Assembly: GCF_004403465.1 (NCBI RefSeq)
Contig: NZ_SOGQ01000034.1
Location: forward strand, 62,001 to 126,000
Direction: 5' to 3'
Length of the DNA stretch: 64,000 nt
DNA from: Cryobacterium sinapicolor
GTDB taxonomy: Bacteria; Actinomycetota; Actinomycetes; Actinomycetales; Microbacteriaceae
Positions 48,542 to 55,890 of this stretch are shown here, piece after piece. The notes beneath the pieces are model-generated. The model searched no databases and was not told where the DNA came from. It saw only the letters and a list, made by a program, of their open reading frames with translations. The position numbers were made by a program, and so were the translations under genes. Every line of letters starts with the position of its first letter. Within the stretch, counting starts at the first letter, position 1.

Positions 48542-49327
48542 GTGATTCAAGCCATCGATCGCGCGGCGAAAGTGCTGTCTTCCCTCCAGGGCGCACGCCA
48601 CCTCGGCATCACCGAACTCTCCGCCGAACTGGGGCTGCCCGTCTCCACCGTGCACGGCATCGTCAAATCGCTGCAGGGCCACGGTCTCGTGTCGCAGGAA
48701 CCCGGCGGCAACCGCTACATGCTCGGCCCGGCTCTGCTCAAACTCTCGAACGTCTACCTCGACACCCTTGATGTGCGTGCGCGGGCCATGCGCTGGACCC
48801 TCGAACTCGCGCGCAGAACCGGTCTGTCCACGCGTCTGGGCGTGCAATTGTTCGATGAGGTGATCATCATTCACCACAACCAACGCCCTGACGGCAGCCA
48901 GCAGATGCCCGAGACGGGCCTGGCCATTCCCGCCCACGCCTCGGCGATGGGGAAGGTGCTCCTCGCGTACAGCCCGGACTACGCCGCCGGACTCCTCGGC
49001 CGGCCTCTGGGCAGTCTCACCGGCGCCACGATCACCGATCCGGCCCGGCTGGGCGCTCAGTTCGCCTCGATCGCGGGCAACGGCATCGCCACCGAGGAGG
49101 ACGAGGCCGTGCTGGGAGAGTCGTCGGTCGCGGCGCCCATTGTCGACACCCGCGGAAATGTCATCGCCGCGGTCGCCGTCGTCGTTCCGTCGAGCGAGTG
49201 GCCTCCCGATACCAGCGTGCTGAACGGCTTGCGCGAGACGGCCCGGAACATCTCCCGGGAACTCGGTGCCAGCACCTGGCCGCCGCGGGCACCCCAACGG
49301 TCCGTCGCCGTGCCGCCGGAGTCGTGA
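48542..49327 (+). CDS. IclR-family transcriptional regulator of the DHA kinase operon
   Basis: A 261-residue regulator with an N-terminal winged helix (IDRAAKVLSSL, LGITELSAELGLPVSTVHGIVKSL) and the IclR effector domain (GLAIPAHASAMGKVLLAY, SSVAAPIVDTRGNVIAAVAV). It is the same family as GylR, the glycerol operon regulator of Streptomyces. Divergent placement from dhaK and the intervening palindrome suggest it controls dhaKLM and itself. The start is GTG with GAGGGG five bases upstream. Confidence 0.9.
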   Translation: MIQAIDRAAKVLSSLQGARHLGITELSAELGLPVSTVHGIVKSLQGHGLVSQEPGGNRYMLGPALLKLSNVYLDTLDVRARAMRWTLELARRTGLSTRLGVQLFDEVIIIHHNQRPDGSQQMPETGLAIPAHASAMGKVLLAYSPDYAAGLLGRPLGSLTGATITDPARLGAQFASIAGNGIATEEDEAVLGESSVAAPIVDTRGNVIAAVAVVVPSSEWPPDTSVLNGLRETARNISRELGASTWPPRAPQRSVAVPPES

Positions 49328-49411
49328 GAGCCGTGCACGATCTGGCTAGCAGCGCCGGGAATTCTTCCGCGGCCGACGCGTTGAGATATAACTAGTAGTA
49401 GTTACAAGAAA

Positions 49412-49539
49412 CGTGCTCCGGGGTCGGTGTAAGTCCGAACCGGCGGTGAAAGTCCGCGACCCGTGCCGCTCCCAGAGCGGAACGGTTGAGCTGGTGAAAT
49501 TCCAGCACCGACGGTTAAAGTCCGGATGAGAGGCGCACG
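49412..49539 (+). promoter_or_regulatory. FMN riboswitch (RFN element) of the riboflavin operon
   Basis: The closing stem CGTGC/GCACG encloses the conserved RFN segments: CGGGGTCGGTGTAAGTCC, ACCGGCGGTGAAAGTCCGCGA, a variable hairpin GCCGCTCCCAGAGCGG, TGGTGAAATTCCAG and ACCGACGGTTAAAGTCCGGA, then GATGAGAGG. It lies 107 nt before ribD. A following hairpin around 49566-49594 (GGCGGGTTTCGCG/CGCGACCCACC) may be the switched terminator or sequestor. TATAAC at 49387-49392 is a likely -10. Confidence 0.93.
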
Positions 49540-49646
49540 AGTCGATTGACCTTCCCGGTCGGTCGGCGGGTTTCGCGTATGCGCGACCCACCAGGTGTTT
49601 GCCGCACCGAAAACCCGGAGTCCGTTCACTGACGGACAGGACGGGA

Positions 49647-50663
49647 ATGACCGACATCGCGGCGCTCGAGGCCACCATGCGGCGCGCGCTCGAGCTGGCC
49701 GCGAACGGCCCGGCCACCGGACCGAACCCCCGCGTCGGATGCGTGCTCGTGGGAGGCACGGGCGAGGTGCTCGCGGAAGGCTGGCACCGCGGCGCCGGAA
49801 CCCCCCACGCCGAGGTCGACGCCCTGAGCCGTCTCGCATCCGGCGCCGCCCGCGGAGCCACCGCCGTCGTGACCCTCGAACCCTGTGACCACACCGGCCG
49901 CACCGGCCCCTGCTCGCTCGCCCTGATCGAGGCCGGCGTCGCCCGGGTCGTCTACGCCGTCGCTGACCCCGGTGTCGATTCATCGGGCGGGGCCGACCGG
50001 CTCCGCGGCGCCGGGATCGACGTCACCGGCGGGCTGCTCGCCGGCGCGGGAGAGGCGTTCCTCGCCGACTGGCTCGTCGCCGCCCGTCTCGGGCGCCCGT
50101 TCGTGACGCTCAAGTGGGCGTCGAGCCTCGACGGACGCGCGGCGGCCGACGACGGGACCAGCCGTTGGATAACCGGCCCCGAGGCCCGGCAGGACGTGCA
50201 CCGGCGCCGCGCGGCAGCCGGCGCCATCATCGTGGGAACCGGCACCGTGCTCGCCGACGACCCTACGCTGACCGCCCGTGACGCCGACGGACGGCTGCTG
50301 CCCACGCAGCCGGTGCCGGTCGTGATCGGCACCCGCGACATCCCCGCCGACGCCGCCCTCCGTGCCCACCCGCATCCGCCGCTGTTCTTCGCCACCGACG
50401 ATCTCCAGGCTGTGCTGCACGACCTGCACCGGCGCGGCATCCGTCACGCCTTCATCGAGGGCGGACCCACTCTGGCCAGCGCGTTCGTCGCGGCCGGCCT
50501 GGTCGACGAGTACCTCGTGTACCTCGCGCCCACGCTGCTCGGCGGCGCCCGGCTCGCCCTGGGTGACATCGGGGTGGCGGGAATCACCGACCAGCGCCGC
50601 CTGGCCATCGACCACTACGACCGACTCGGCGACGACCTCCTCGTCGTTGCCCGGCCGAGATAG
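49647..50663 (+). CDS. ribD: bifunctional riboflavin deaminase/reductase
   Basis: RibD deaminates and then reduces the first pyrimidine intermediates of riboflavin synthesis. The 338-residue protein has the zinc deaminase domain with HAEVDAL (His54, catalytic Glu56), PCDHTGRTGPC (Cys80, Cys89), then the reductase domain with TLKWASSLDGRAA, SRWITGPEAR and EGGPTLASAF. The ATG has AGGACGGG just upstream. It is first of four rib genes spaced by 7 bp or by 4-nt overlaps, all under the FMN riboswitch. Confidence 0.94.
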   Translation: MTDIAALEATMRRALELAANGPATGPNPRVGCVLVGGTGEVLAEGWHRGAGTPHAEVDALSRLASGAARGATAVVTLEPCDHTGRTGPCSLALIEAGVARVVYAVADPGVDSSGGADRLRGAGIDVTGGLLAGAGEAFLADWLVAARLGRPFVTLKWASSLDGRAAADDGTSRWITGPEARQDVHRRRAAAGAIIVGTGTVLADDPTLTARDADGRLLPTQPVPVVIGTRDIPADAALRAHPHPPLFFATDDLQAVLHDLHRRGIRHAFIEGGPTLASAFVAAGLVDEYLVYLAPTLLGGARLALGDIGVAGITDQRRLAIDHYDRLGDDLLVVARPR

Positions 50664-50670
50664 GACACCC

Positions 50671-51303
50671 ATGTTCACCGGAATCATCGAGGAACTCGGC
50701 CACGTCGAGAAGGTGGAGCTATCCACGGATGCGGCCCGCCTCACCATCCGCGGCCCGCGAGTCGTCGCCGACGCCGGCCACGGCGACTCGATCGCCGTCA
50801 ACGGGGTCTGCCTCACCGTGGCAGAGCGGACCGGCGACACATTCACGGCCGATGTGATGGCCCAGACCCTCCTCATGTCCACGCTCGACGCCGCCCGCGC
50901 CGGCAGCCCGGTCAACCTCGAGCGCGCCGCCCTGGTGGGCGACCGCCTGGGCGGCCACATCGTGCAGGGCCACATCGACGGCACCAGCACCCTGCTTGTC
51001 GTCACCCCCGGCGAGGCTTGGCGGGTGCTGCGGTTCAGCCTCTCCCCCGAACTCGCCCCGCTCGTGGTGGGCAAGGGCTCCATCGCCGTGGACGGCGTCT
51101 CGCTGACCGTCAGCAACATCAGCCCGGCGAGCGATCCGGACCAATGGTTCGAAGTCTCGCTCATCCCCGAAACCCTCACCCATACGACGCTGGGACAGCG
51201 CACGATCGGCGATCACGTCAACATCGAAACCGACATCCTGGCCCGTCACGTTGAGCGCATGCTCGCTTTGGCGGACGTGGGATCGAAAAGGAGCCACTCA
51301 TGA
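50671..51303 (+). CDS. ribE: riboflavin synthase
   Basis: Riboflavin synthase dismutates two lumazines to riboflavin. The 210-residue protein has two similar beta-barrel halves: MFTGIIEELG with SIAVNGVCLTV in the first and GGHIVQGHIDGT with GSIAVDGVSLTV in the second, ending in a helical tail for trimer formation. These are complete family motifs. Its stop overlaps the start of ribBA (ATGA). Confidence 0.95.
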   Translation: MFTGIIEELGHVEKVELSTDAARLTIRGPRVVADAGHGDSIAVNGVCLTVAERTGDTFTADVMAQTLLMSTLDAARAGSPVNLERAALVGDRLGGHIVQGHIDGTSTLLVVTPGEAWRVLRFSLSPELAPLVVGKGSIAVDGVSLTVSNISPASDPDQWFEVSLIPETLTHTTLGQRTIGDHVNIETDILARHVERMLALADVGSKRSHS

Positions 51304-52562
51304 GCCTCGCCGACATTCCCACCGCACTGGATGCCCTCCGGCTGGGGAAACCGGTCATCGTCGCCGACGACGAGGGCCGCGAGAACGAGGGCGACGTGAT
51401 CATCTCCGCGCAGATGGCCACGCAGGAGTGGATCGCCTGGACCGTGCGGTACTCCTCCGGCTTCATCTGCGCGCCGATGACCAACGACCTCGCCGACAAG
51501 CTCGACCTGCCGGTGATGGTGCAGAACAATGAGGACCCCCGCGGCACGAACTACACGGTCTCGGTCGACGCGGCCGACCGGCTCAGCACCGGGATCAGCG
51601 CGGCCGACCGCGCACACACCCTGCGCGTGCTGGCCGACCCGGCCTCCACGCCGTCCAGCCTGCACCGGCCCGGCCACATCATGCCGCTGCGCTCGATGGA
51701 CGGCGGGGTCCGCGAGCGTGACGGCCACACCGAGGCTGCCGTCGACCTGATGAAACTGGCCGGCCTCGTGCCGGTAGCCGGGATCTGCGAGATCGTCGCC
51801 GAAGACGGCGAAATGATGCGCCTGCCCGGACTGCTCGCCCTCGGCGAGCGCGAGGGCGTGCTGGTGATCACGATCAAGGACCTGATCGCCTACCTGCAGG
51901 AGTTCCACACCGACACCGAGCTGCCCACGGTCAGCCCGATCCTCGAGTCGCCGCGGGTCGACTTCGAGGTGGAGACCACGGTTCCCACCCGGCACGGCCA
52001 CTTCCAGGTGCGTGCCTACCGGGACCGGATGACCGGCGCCGACCACGTCGCCATCGTCTCCGGCACCCCCGTGGACGGCGCCATCGTGCGGGTGCACTCC
52101 GAGTGCCTCACCGGTGAGGCGTTCGGTTCGCTCAAATGCGAGTGCGGCCCCCAGCTCGACGCTGCCCTGGAGACCATCCAGGAGTTCGGCGGGGTCGTCG
52201 TCTACCTGCGCGGCCAAGAGGGCCGAGGCATCGGGCTGATCAACAAGCTGCGCGCCTACAAGCTGCAGGAGGAGGGCCTGGACACCTTCGACGCCAACGT
52301 GGCCCTCGGCCTTCCCGCCGACTCCCGCGACTACGGCGCCGCCACGGCCATCCTGCACGAATTGGGTCTCTCCTCCGTGCGGCTGCTGACCAACAACCCG
52401 GAGAAGATGCGCCAGCTCGAGGCGCACGGCGTGACCGTGATCGAGCGCGTGCCGCTCGTCGTCGGCGTCGGCGCGCACAATCAGGACTACCTGGCGGTCA
52501 AACGCGACCGGATGGGCCACCACATCGCCGAAGCAGACATGCTGAAAGGAATCGCACTATGA
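51300..52562 (+). CDS. ribBA: 3,4-DHBP synthase / GTP cyclohydrolase II
   Basis: This 420-residue bifunctional enzyme supplies both precursors of riboflavin. RibB (residues 1-205) has VIVADDEGRENEGDVI with the metal-binding acidic residues and HTEAAVDLMKLAG. RibA (about 210-420) has the zinc cysteines in ECLTGEAFGSLKCECG, RGQEGRGIGL and LLTNNPEKM. Both active sites look complete. It overlaps ribE and ribH by ATGA. Confidence 0.96.
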   Translation: MSLADIPTALDALRLGKPVIVADDEGRENEGDVIISAQMATQEWIAWTVRYSSGFICAPMTNDLADKLDLPVMVQNNEDPRGTNYTVSVDAADRLSTGISAADRAHTLRVLADPASTPSSLHRPGHIMPLRSMDGGVRERDGHTEAAVDLMKLAGLVPVAGICEIVAEDGEMMRLPGLLALGEREGVLVITIKDLIAYLQEFHTDTELPTVSPILESPRVDFEVETTVPTRHGHFQVRAYRDRMTGADHVAIVSGTPVDGAIVRVHSECLTGEAFGSLKCECGPQLDAALETIQEFGGVVVYLRGQEGRGIGLINKLRAYKLQEEGLDTFDANVALGLPADSRDYGAATAILHELGLSSVRLLTNNPEKMRQLEAHGVTVIERVPLVVGVGAHNQDYLAVKRDRMGHHIAEADMLKGIAL

Positions 52563-53041
52563 GCGGAGCAGGCTCCCCGGAGATCGAGATCGACGGAACC
52601 GGGCTGGACATCGTGATCGTCGCCGGACGGTGGCATGACGTGATCACCGACGGACTGATCGCCGGCGCGACCCGGGTGCTCGAGGCATCCGGTGCCCGGT
52701 ACTCGCTCGTGCGGGTGCCCGGCAGCTTCGAGTTGCCGGTGGCGTGCAAGGTGGCCCTCGACAACGGCGCCGACGCGGTCGTCGCGCTCGGCGTGATCAT
52801 TCGTGGCGGCACGCCGCACTTCGAGTACGTGTCGTCGGCGGCGACGGATGGCCTCACCCGGGTGGCGCTGGACACCGGCAAGCCGGTCGGTTTCGGCGTG
52901 CTCACCCTCGACGACGAGCAGCAGGGCCTGGACCGTGCCGGCCTGCCCGGTTCGAAGGAGGACAAGGGCGAGGAGGCGGCCGCGGCGGCGATCGCGACCG
53001 CTCAGCTGCTGCAGAAGCTGCGCGCGTGCACGTTCGAGTGA
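52559..53041 (+). CDS. ribH: 6,7-dimethyl-8-ribityllumazine synthase
   Basis: RibH condenses the RibBA and RibD products to lumazine, the substrate of RibE, in an icosahedral shell. The 160-residue protein has VPGSFELPVACK, VALGVIIRGGTPHFEYV with the conserved His, and PVGFGVLTLDDEQQ. The usual GETPHF motif reads GGTPHF. It is last in the rib operon; palindrome C2 follows the stop directly. Confidence 0.95.
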   Translation: MSGAGSPEIEIDGTGLDIVIVAGRWHDVITDGLIAGATRVLEASGARYSLVRVPGSFELPVACKVALDNGADAVVALGVIIRGGTPHFEYVSSAATDGLTRVALDTGKPVGFGVLTLDDEQQGLDRAGLPGSKEDKGEEAAAAAIATAQLLQKLRACTFE

Positions 53042-53044
53042 TCC

Positions 53045-53096
53045 CATTCCGGCCGAGAGTGCCCGTTCCGCGGGTCACTCTCGACCGGAACGGGCA
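53045..53096. repeat. family C palindrome, copy C2
   Basis: Arms TTCCGGCCGAGAGTGCCCG and CGGGTCACTCTCGACCGGAA match C1 with two changes. It begins 4 nt after the ribH stop and may serve as the rib terminator. Confidence 0.8.
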
Positions 53097-53132
53097 CTGC
53101 GCGGCGGCATCCGTGTACCTGCGCAGGCAGAT

Positions 53133-53190
53133 GTTGCCGCATCGGACAACAGTTGCCGGCGTGCCAGCAACAGTTGTCCGAACGGGCAAC
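53133..53190. repeat. 58-bp palindrome E1, same geometry as C1
   Basis: Two 28-nt arms (GTTGCCGCATCGGACAACAG left; CTGTTGTCC-type right) with a few mismatches and a 2-nt loop. The sequence is unrelated to C but the length and loop are the same. It lies between the convergent ribH and ABC-2 permease genes. Confidence 0.8.
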
Positions 53191-53196
53191 AGTTGC

Positions 53197-53230
53197 GTCG
53201 CGCACGGGAGCTAGTCGCGCACGGGAGCTA
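53197..53230. repeat. 17-bp tandem duplication spanning the ABC-2 permease stop
   Basis: GTCGCGCACGGGAGCTA occurs twice head to tail; on the minus strand each copy contains a TAG, the second being the gene's stop codon. Confidence 0.85.
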
Positions 53231-54052
53231 GTCGAGGAAGAGGGTGCGCAGGCGCCGGGTGGTGAAGATCAGGCCGAGCAGGATCATCACCAGATAGTAG
53301 AGCACGTGCCAGAGCATCCCGGCGTCGACTTGGCCGGTGGTCAGGCCGCGCACGAGCTCGACACCGTGCCAGAGCGGGAGCGCCTGGATCACGTACTGGA
53401 TCGGCTGCGGGTAGACGCTGAGCGGGTAGAACGTGGCCGAGAACAGGAACATCGGTAGCAGCAGGAAGGTGATCCAGTCCATCTGCTGGAACGTCTTCAT
53501 GAAGCTCGTGACGGCCATCCCCACGCTCGCGAAGCCGAACGCGATCAGGAGCACGGCCGGCAGGGCCAGCAGCGCCCACCAAGACAGGTTGAGCCCGAGC
53601 GCCTGCATCACGACCAGAAAACCGGTGGCGTAAAGCGCCCCACGGAGCAGTGCCAGCGAGATCTCGCCGAGCGCGACATCCAGCGGGCCGAGCGAGGTGG
53701 CCAGCATGCCCTCGTAGAGCTTGGCGAACTGCATCTTGAAGAACACGTTCCAGGTGGAGTCGTAGATGGCTCCGTTCATGGCGGCGACGGCGAGCAGCGC
53801 GGGTGCGATGAACGCCGCGTACGGCACCTCCTGGCCCGACTCGGTCGTGATCGTGCCGACCAGGGCGCCCAGGCCGAGGCCCATCGAGAGTAGGTAGAAG
53901 ATCGGCTCGAAGAAGCCGCTGACCACGACCAGCCAGTTGGTGCTCCGGGTCGCCTGCCAGCCCCGGAGCATGACGCTGCGGGCGTTCCCGGCGTAGAACG
54001 CGCCGAGCGGGCCGGATGCCCGGGCACCCGTTCGCTGGTCGGTGCCGGTCAT
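53228..54052 (-). CDS. ABC-2 type exporter permease (DrrB/NodJ-like), second copy
   Basis: A 274-residue ABC-2 permease with six membrane segments, including GALYATGFLVVMQAL and the FLLLPMFLFSATFYPLSVYP motif typical of NodJ/DrrB proteins. It should form, with the preceding permease, the channel for the ATPase two genes upstream. Its ATG overlaps the stop of that permease. The substrate is unknown; such systems export drugs, glycolipids or polysaccharide. Confidence 0.88.
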   Translation of the reverse strand: MTGTDQRTGARASGPLGAFYAGNARSVMLRGWQATRSTNWLVVVSGFFEPIFYLLSMGLGLGALVGTITTESGQEVPYAAFIAPALLAVAAMNGAIYDSTWNVFFKMQFAKLYEGMLATSLGPLDVALGEISLALLRGALYATGFLVVMQALGLNLSWWALLALPAVLLIAFGFASVGMAVTSFMKTFQQMDWITFLLLPMFLFSATFYPLSVYPQPIQYVIQALPLWHGVELVRGLTTGQVDAGMLWHVLYYLVMILLGLIFTTRRLRTLFLD

Positions 54053-54909
54053 TTGTTCAGCCGCCTCGCCGTGATGCGGCGGGCCCAGGCCCAGCCGACA
54101 GCGAGCAGCACCGCCAGGTAGAGCACGTGCAGCACGCTCAGCCAGAGCGGTTCGCTCAGCCCGTAAGCGAAGACGCGGGCCAGCTCGGTGCCGTGCCAGA
54201 GCGGGGAGATCCAGCCGATCCACTGCAGCCAGACCGGCAGCACAGCAAGCGGGAAGAAGGTGCCGGAGAACAGGGTCATCGGCAGGATGACGAAGCGCAT
54301 CACCATGGCCAGCTGGCCGGTGTCCTCGGTCAGGGTGGCCGTGTACGCCATCAGCAGCACGCCGAAACCGAGCCCGGTGAGCACGGCGACGAACACCGCG
54401 AGAAACCCGGTCGCCGAGGGGACCGCGCCGAACAGCAGCATGAAGGCGTAGAAGATGCCGCAGGTGACGAAGATGCGCACGAAGACCGCGATGACGATGC
54501 CGTTGATGATCTGGCCGGGCTGGATCGGGGCGGCGTTCATCGCGAAGAACACCGGGTTCCACTTGAAGCCGATCATGATCGGGTAGGTGAATTCGTCGCT
54601 GGCCACGGCGATCGCCGCGCTGCAGAGGAGGGCGGGAGCGACGAACGCCAGGTAGCTGACCCCGCCCACGGCATCCGTGCCCAGGTTGGCGTCGACGAGG
54701 GTGGCCAGGCCGACCCCCATCGCGTAGAGGTAGATGATCGGGTTGCCGATCGCGGTCACCGTGACCGTCTGGGCGTAGGCGCGCAGTGACAGGAAGCGGT
54801 GCTCGGCCACATACCAGGAGCCCCAGCGCCGGGTGCGCCGGGTGGAACGGATGGCCCGGTCGCCGACGGAGCCGGGCGGCGGGGCGGCGCCGGTGTGCTC
54901 GGCTGTCAT
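54049..54909 (-). CDS. ABC-2 type exporter permease (DrrB/NodJ-like), first copy
   Basis: A 286-residue paralogue of the following permease, with six membrane segments and the equivalent motif ILPMTLFSGTFFPLAVLP. Two related permease genes with one ATPase suggest a heterodimeric channel. The ATG overlaps the ATPase stop (ATGA), and its own stop overlaps the second permease. Confidence 0.88.
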   Translation of the reverse strand: MTAEHTGAAPPPGSVGDRAIRSTRRTRRWGSWYVAEHRFLSLRAYAQTVTVTAIGNPIIYLYAMGVGLATLVDANLGTDAVGGVSYLAFVAPALLCSAAIAVASDEFTYPIMIGFKWNPVFFAMNAAPIQPGQIINGIVIAVFVRIFVTCGIFYAFMLLFGAVPSATGFLAVFVAVLTGLGFGVLLMAYTATLTEDTGQLAMVMRFVILPMTLFSGTFFPLAVLPVWLQWIGWISPLWHGTELARVFAYGLSEPLWLSVLHVLYLAVLLAVGWAWARRITARRLNK

Positions 54910-55832
54910 TCGATCAGGGTCCGTCCGGTCAGCCGCAGGAACACGTCTTCCAGGCTGGAGCGGCGCACCAGGCTGGTGATCGGGGTGAGGCCGGCGTCCA
55001 CGATGCGCACCAGCTCGGACTCGCCGTTCTCGCTGTAGATCAGGATGCGGTCGGGCAGCACCTCGATGCGGTCGCCCATGCCGGCGATCTGCGCCGCCAC
55101 ATCGGCGTTGAGGTCGGAGCCGAACCGCACCTCCAGCACCTCCCGGGAGGAGTAGGTGCGGATCAGCTGCGCCGGGGCACCCTCGGCCATGATCACACCG
55201 TTGTCGATCACAACCAGGCGGTCGCAGAGCTGCTCGGCCTCGTCCATGTAGTGGGTGGTGAGCAGCAGGGTCGTGCCTTGCTCCTTGAGCCGGAACAGGC
55301 GGTCCCAGAGGATGTGCCGGGCCTGCGGGTCGAGGCCCGTGGTCGGTTCGTCGAGCAGCAGGATGCTCGGGTCATTGATCAGGGCGCGCGCGATCGTGAG
55401 GCGTCGCTTCATGCCCCCGGATAGCGCGTCGACCTTCGACTTCGCCTTGTCCTCCAGCTGCGCGAACGCCAGCAGCTCGTCAGTACGCCGGGCCACCTGC
55501 GCCCGCGGCAGGCCGAAGTAGCGGCCGTAGACGAGCAGGTTCTCACGCACCCGCAGCTCGGTGTCGAGGTTGTCGGCCTGCGGCACCACGCCGAGGCGGG
55601 AGCGAATCTCCGGGCCGTACCGGTTCGGGTCGAGGCCCAGGACGCGCAGGTCGCCGCCGGTACGGGTGGAGACGGCCCCCACCAGGCGCATGGTGGTCGA
55701 TTTGCCGGCCCCGTTCGGGCCGAGCAGTCCGAACGATTCGCCGGGTGCCACCTCGAAGGAGATGCCGTCGACGGCGGCGAAATCCTGGTACTTCTTGACG
55801 AGATTCTGGGCAACGATAACTGGCTCCGGCAC
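54906..55832 (-). CDS. ABC exporter ATPase (DrrA/NodI-like)
   Basis: A 308-residue ATPase that powers the two ABC-2 permeases encoded next. It has Walker A GPNGAGKST, the Q-loop VVPQ, signature LSGGMKRRL, Walker B LLLDEPTTGLDP and H-loop TTHYMDEAE, then a C-terminal domain of about 80 residues as in DrrA/NodI. The GTG start lies 58 bp from the divergent GTG of a second ABC exporter. Confidence 0.93.
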   Translation of the reverse strand: MPEPVIVAQNLVKKYQDFAAVDGISFEVAPGESFGLLGPNGAGKSTTMRLVGAVSTRTGGDLRVLGLDPNRYGPEIRSRLGVVPQADNLDTELRVRENLLVYGRYFGLPRAQVARRTDELLAFAQLEDKAKSKVDALSGGMKRRLTIARALINDPSILLLDEPTTGLDPQARHILWDRLFRLKEQGTTLLLTTHYMDEAEQLCDRLVVIDNGVIMAEGAPAQLIRTYSSREVLEVRFGSDLNADVAAQIAGMGDRIEVLPDRILIYSENGESELVRIVDAGLTPITSLVRRSSLEDVFLRLTGRTLIE

Positions 55833-55878
55833 AGTTCCTCACTGTAGACCGCCGGGCCGACACGCAGCGGGATGCGGT

Positions 55879-55884
55879 TAAGCT
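55879..55884 (+). promoter_or_regulatory. -10 box TAAGCT of the half-size ABC exporter (leaderless type)
   Basis: TAAGCT ends exactly 6 nt before the GTG and there is no ribosome binding site. Confidence 0.55.
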
Positions 55885-55890
55885 CATTCA